NCBI GenBank assembly: GCA_900554985.1
Contig: USJQ01000054.1
Span: 1 to 6,909, forward strand
Length of the DNA: 6,909 nt
Source of the DNA: an uncultured Collinsella sp.
GTDB taxonomy: Bacteria; Actinomycetota; Coriobacteriia; Coriobacteriales; Coriobacteriaceae
Direction: 5' to 3'
The notes beneath the pieces were generated by a model, which saw only the letters and a list, made by a program, of their open reading frames with translations, was not told where the DNA came from and did no database searches. The translations under genes and the position numbers were made by a program. Shown here in pieces: positions 4,839 to 6,909 of this stretch. The number at the start of each line of letters is the position of its first letter. The stretch's first letter is position 1.

Positions 4839-6044
4839 ATGACTACCCCCGACGAAAAGACACTCGCCACACTCACCAAGCTGTTTGAGGAGGAGTTTGG
4901 CCCCATCGGCGACCGCCAGGTGCTCTACGTGCACGCGCCCGGCCGTTCCGAGATCAGCGGCAACCACACCGACCACGAGGGTGGCCACGTTATCGCCGGC
5001 TCGCTCGATGTCGCCGTTGACGGCATCGCCGTGGCAACCGATTCCAACAAGGTCCGCGTTGCCGACGAGGGCTATCCCACGTTTGAGATCACGCTCGACA
5101 CGCTGGATGTTCAGGAGTCCGAGAAGGGCACGTCCGCAAGCCTCGTGCGCGGTATGGCCCACGAAATCGCTGCTCTGGGCGTTGAGCCCCAAGGCTTCGA
5201 CTTTGCCTTTACCTGCTCCGTCCCCTCGGGTGGCGGCCTTTCTAGCTCCGCCGCTGTCGAGGCGGCTTACGGCCGCGCCATGGAGACGCTCTGGGGCGCG
5301 CCCGCCATTGAGCCCGTCGCGCTCGCCCAGATGAGCCAGCGCACCGAGAACAACTACTACGGCAAGCCCTGCGGTCTGATGGACCAAGCCGCCGTGTGCC
5401 TGGGCGGCCTTGCCTACATGAACTTTGAGGATCAGGCTCAGCCTAAGACCCAGAAGCTCGAGCTCAACTTTGAGGATCACGGCTATGCGCTCGTGCTCGT
5501 TAAGGTCGGTGCCGACCACGTAGCCGCCACTGACGACTACGCCGCCGTTCCGCGCGAGATGCAGGACGTCGCCGCCGAGTTTGGCAAGGCGCGCCTGTGC
5601 GAGGTCGACGTCGCCGACTTTGACGCCAAGCTCCCTGAGCTGCGCGCCAAGCTGGGCGACCGCGCCTGCCTGCGCGCCGTTCATTACTGGTACGAGAACG
5701 GCCTGGTCGACAAGCGCTGGGCAACTCTGAACGCCGGCGACATTGACCAGTTCCTGGTCCTGACGCGTGAGTCCGGCGCCAGCTCCGCCATGTACCTGCA
5801 GAATGTTGTTGCCAAACTGGGTGCCGAGCAGCCTTCCATGTACGCGCTTGCTCTTGCCGAGCATGTGCTCGACGGCCGTGGCGCCGTTCGTATCCACGGC
5901 GGCGGCTTTGGCGGTACCATCCAGGCCTTCGTGCCGCTCGAGCTGGTCGACACCTTCATTGCCAAGATGAACGGCTGGCTTGGCGAGGGCTCTGCCCGCC
6001 ACTACGCGATTTCTGACAAGGGGGCTTACGCGGCATGGCTGTAA
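4839..6044 (+). CDS. galK: Galactokinase (GHMP kinase family)
   Basis: This 401-residue cytosolic enzyme phosphorylates alpha-D-galactose with ATP to galactose 1-phosphate, the entry step of the Leloir pathway. All three GHMP motifs are present. They are the galactokinase signature GRSEISGNHTDHEGG (35-49, with Arg36 and Asp45 at the usual active-site positions), the ATP loop PSGGGLSSSAA (129-139), and the C-terminal IHGGGFGGT (352-360). KPCGLMDQ (177-183) supplies the catalytic Asp182. Length is normal. The start at 4839 is chosen because AAGGAAAGGA (4824-4833) precedes it closely and the protein then begins at the expected distance from motif 1. The frame is open to an ATG at 4767, but that one lacks a good ribosome binding site and would cross operator 3. 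galK is followed by galT with a 10-base overlap, indicating an operon and probable translational coupling. Expression is probably repressed by the divergent LacI-family protein. Confidence 0.96.
   Translation: MTTPDEKTLATLTKLFEEEFGPIGDRQVLYVHAPGRSEISGNHTDHEGGHVIAGSLDVAVDGIAVATDSNKVRVADEGYPTFEITLDTLDVQESEKGTSASLVRGMAHEIAALGVEPQGFDFAFTCSVPSGGGLSSSAAVEAAYGRAMETLWGAPAIEPVALAQMSQRTENNYYGKPCGLMDQAAVCLGGLAYMNFEDQAQPKTQKLELNFEDHGYALVLVKVGADHVAATDDYAAVPREMQDVAAEFGKARLCEVDVADFDAKLPELRAKLGDRACLRAVHYWYENGLVDKRWATLNAGDIDQFLVLTRESGASSAMYLQNVVAKLGAEQPSMYALALAEHVLDGRGAVRIHGGGFGGTIQAFVPLELVDTFIAKMNGWLGEGSARHYAISDKGAYAAWL
6018..6024 (+). promoter_or_regulatory. Ribosome binding site of galT inside galK (AAGGGGG)
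   Basis: AAGGGGG lies in the last codons of galK, 10 bases before the ATG at 6035 and 19 bases before the in-frame ATG at 6044. The spacing favours 6035. The alternative at 6044 would instead give a TAATG stop-start overlap, which also works by coupling, so the choice is not final. Confidence 0.55.
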
Positions 6045-6909
6045 TGACTGATGTGCGCGAGGCCGCGCAGGGCCTCATCGAATATGCCATCCACCGATCG
6101 ATGATCGGCCAGGACGATCGCATCTGGGCATACAACACCGTTCTCGAGTGCATCGGCGCCACGGGGCCGGCACTCGACATGGCCTGGGCGCTCCAGGTTG
6201 AGAAACTCTCGCTCTTGCACCCCGATACCCTGCCCGACTTTGACCTTGAAGGCACGCTTGCCGCGCTTGCCGAGGCCGCCGTTGCCAACGGCGCCGCCGA
6301 GGACACTGCGTCGGGCCGCGATCGCATCGCCATGCGCATCATGGGCGCGCTCATGCCGAGGCCTTCGGTTGTAAACGAAGAGTTCAATGGACGTATGGGC
6401 GTCAACGAGCCCCGCGCCGCGACCGACTGGTTCTACGGCCTGTGCTGCGACGCCGGCTACGTGCGCCGTGCCGCCATCGCGCGCAACATCAAATGGAGCA
6501 CCCCTACCAACTGGGGCGATCTTGAGATCACCATCAACCTGTCCAAGCCCGAGAAGGACCCCAAGGCCATTGCCGCGGCCCGGAACCTGCCCGCCTCCGC
6601 CTATCCCCGGTGCCTGCTGTGCGCTGAGAACGAGGGCTACGCCGGTCGGGTGAATCACCCCGCCCGCCAGAACCACCGCGTGGTGCCCATCACCATCAAC
6701 GGTTCCCCCTGGTTCCTGCAGTACTCCCCCTATGTGTACTACAACGAGCACTGCATCTGCTTCAACAGCGTGCACACCCCCATGAAGATCGACAAGGCCT
6801 GCTTCGGCAAGCTCCTGGACTTTGTGGGCCAATTCCCCCACTACTTCGTGGGCTCCAACGCCGACCTGCCCATCGTGGGCGGCTCCATCCTGGCCCACGA
6901 CCACTTCCA
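6035..6909 (+). CDS. galT: UDP-glucose--hexose-1-phosphate uridylyltransferase, class II GalT (3' end outside window)
   Basis: This enzyme exchanges UMP between UDP-glucose and galactose 1-phosphate, giving UDP-galactose and glucose 1-phosphate, the second Leloir step. The first 291 residues are present, roughly 60% of a class II GalT of about 490-500 residues; the stop is beyond the right edge. Family landmarks are IMGALMPRPSVVNEEF (about 102-117), DWFYGLCCDAGYVRRAAIARNIKW, STPTNWGDLEITINLSKPEKDP, CLLCAENEGYAGR from Cys193, and GGSILAHDHF at the edge. The last contains His288 and His290 of the HxHxQ nucleotidyl-transfer motif; His290 is the expected UMP-carrying residue. The start at 6035 follows AAGGGGG and overlaps galK by 10 bases; ATG at 6044 is the alternative. 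Codon choice changes sharply near 6527 (residue 165), although the protein reads as a normal family member throughout. See the findings for the possible mosaic or assembly origin. Confidence 0.94.
   Translation, partial: MAVMTDVREAAQGLIEYAIHRSMIGQDDRIWAYNTVLECIGATGPALDMAWALQVEKLSLLHPDTLPDFDLEGTLAALAEAAVANGAAEDTASGRDRIAMRIMGALMPRPSVVNEEFNGRMGVNEPRAATDWFYGLCCDAGYVRRAAIARNIKWSTPTNWGDLEITINLSKPEKDPKAIAAARNLPASAYPRCLLCAENEGYAGRVNHPARQNHRVVPITINGSPWFLQYSPYVYYNEHCICFNSVHTPMKIDKACFGKLLDFVGQFPHYFVGSNADLPIVGGSILAHDHF

Noticed and set aside
1..6909. A novel defence, mobile or biosynthetic system
   Set aside because: All six genes belong to well-known metabolic, detoxification or regulatory families, and no integrase, transposase, repeat array or unknown gene cluster is present.

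Overview
The window reads as high-GC DNA from an anaerobic gut actinobacterium, most likely Collinsella or a close Coriobacteriia relative. The evidence is the GC-rich codon use, the Collinsella-like galactokinase followed by a class II uridylyltransferase, and a stand-alone flavodiiron protein typical of anaerobes. The genus is inferred from gene content and style; no database comparison was possible. All six genes are recognisable. There is no RNA gene, CRISPR array, insertion sequence or phage gene.

Left part (1-2155): a class II ketose-bisphosphate aldolase on the minus strand ends before a strong hairpin terminator at the window edge. A 335-bp divergent spacer separates it from a plus-strand DeoR-family sugar-phosphate repressor, which probably controls the aldolase, itself or both. 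Middle part (2117-3468): the DeoR gene converges with a minus-strand flavodiiron protein gene (O2 or NO detoxification), with a hairpin terminator between them. The flavodiiron gene has an extended -10 promoter embedded in inverted repeats.

Right part (3469-6909): a LacI-family regulator (minus) is divergent from galK (plus). galK overlaps galT by 10 bases, and galT runs off the right edge. The lacI-galK spacer carries three perfect copies of a 13-bp operator-like word, two in one orientation and one inverted, placed to repress both promoters. Together this is a Leloir-pathway galactose locus: galactose is phosphorylated by GalK, then exchanged with UDP-glucose by GalT, with the LacI protein as the probable local switch.

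No undescribed multi-gene system is visible. The most notable anomaly is an abrupt change in codon choice inside galT at about 6527, which suggests either recombination within the gene or a chimeric assembly junction. The triple operator and the inverted repeats at the flavodiiron promoter and in the galK leader are the best regulatory leads.
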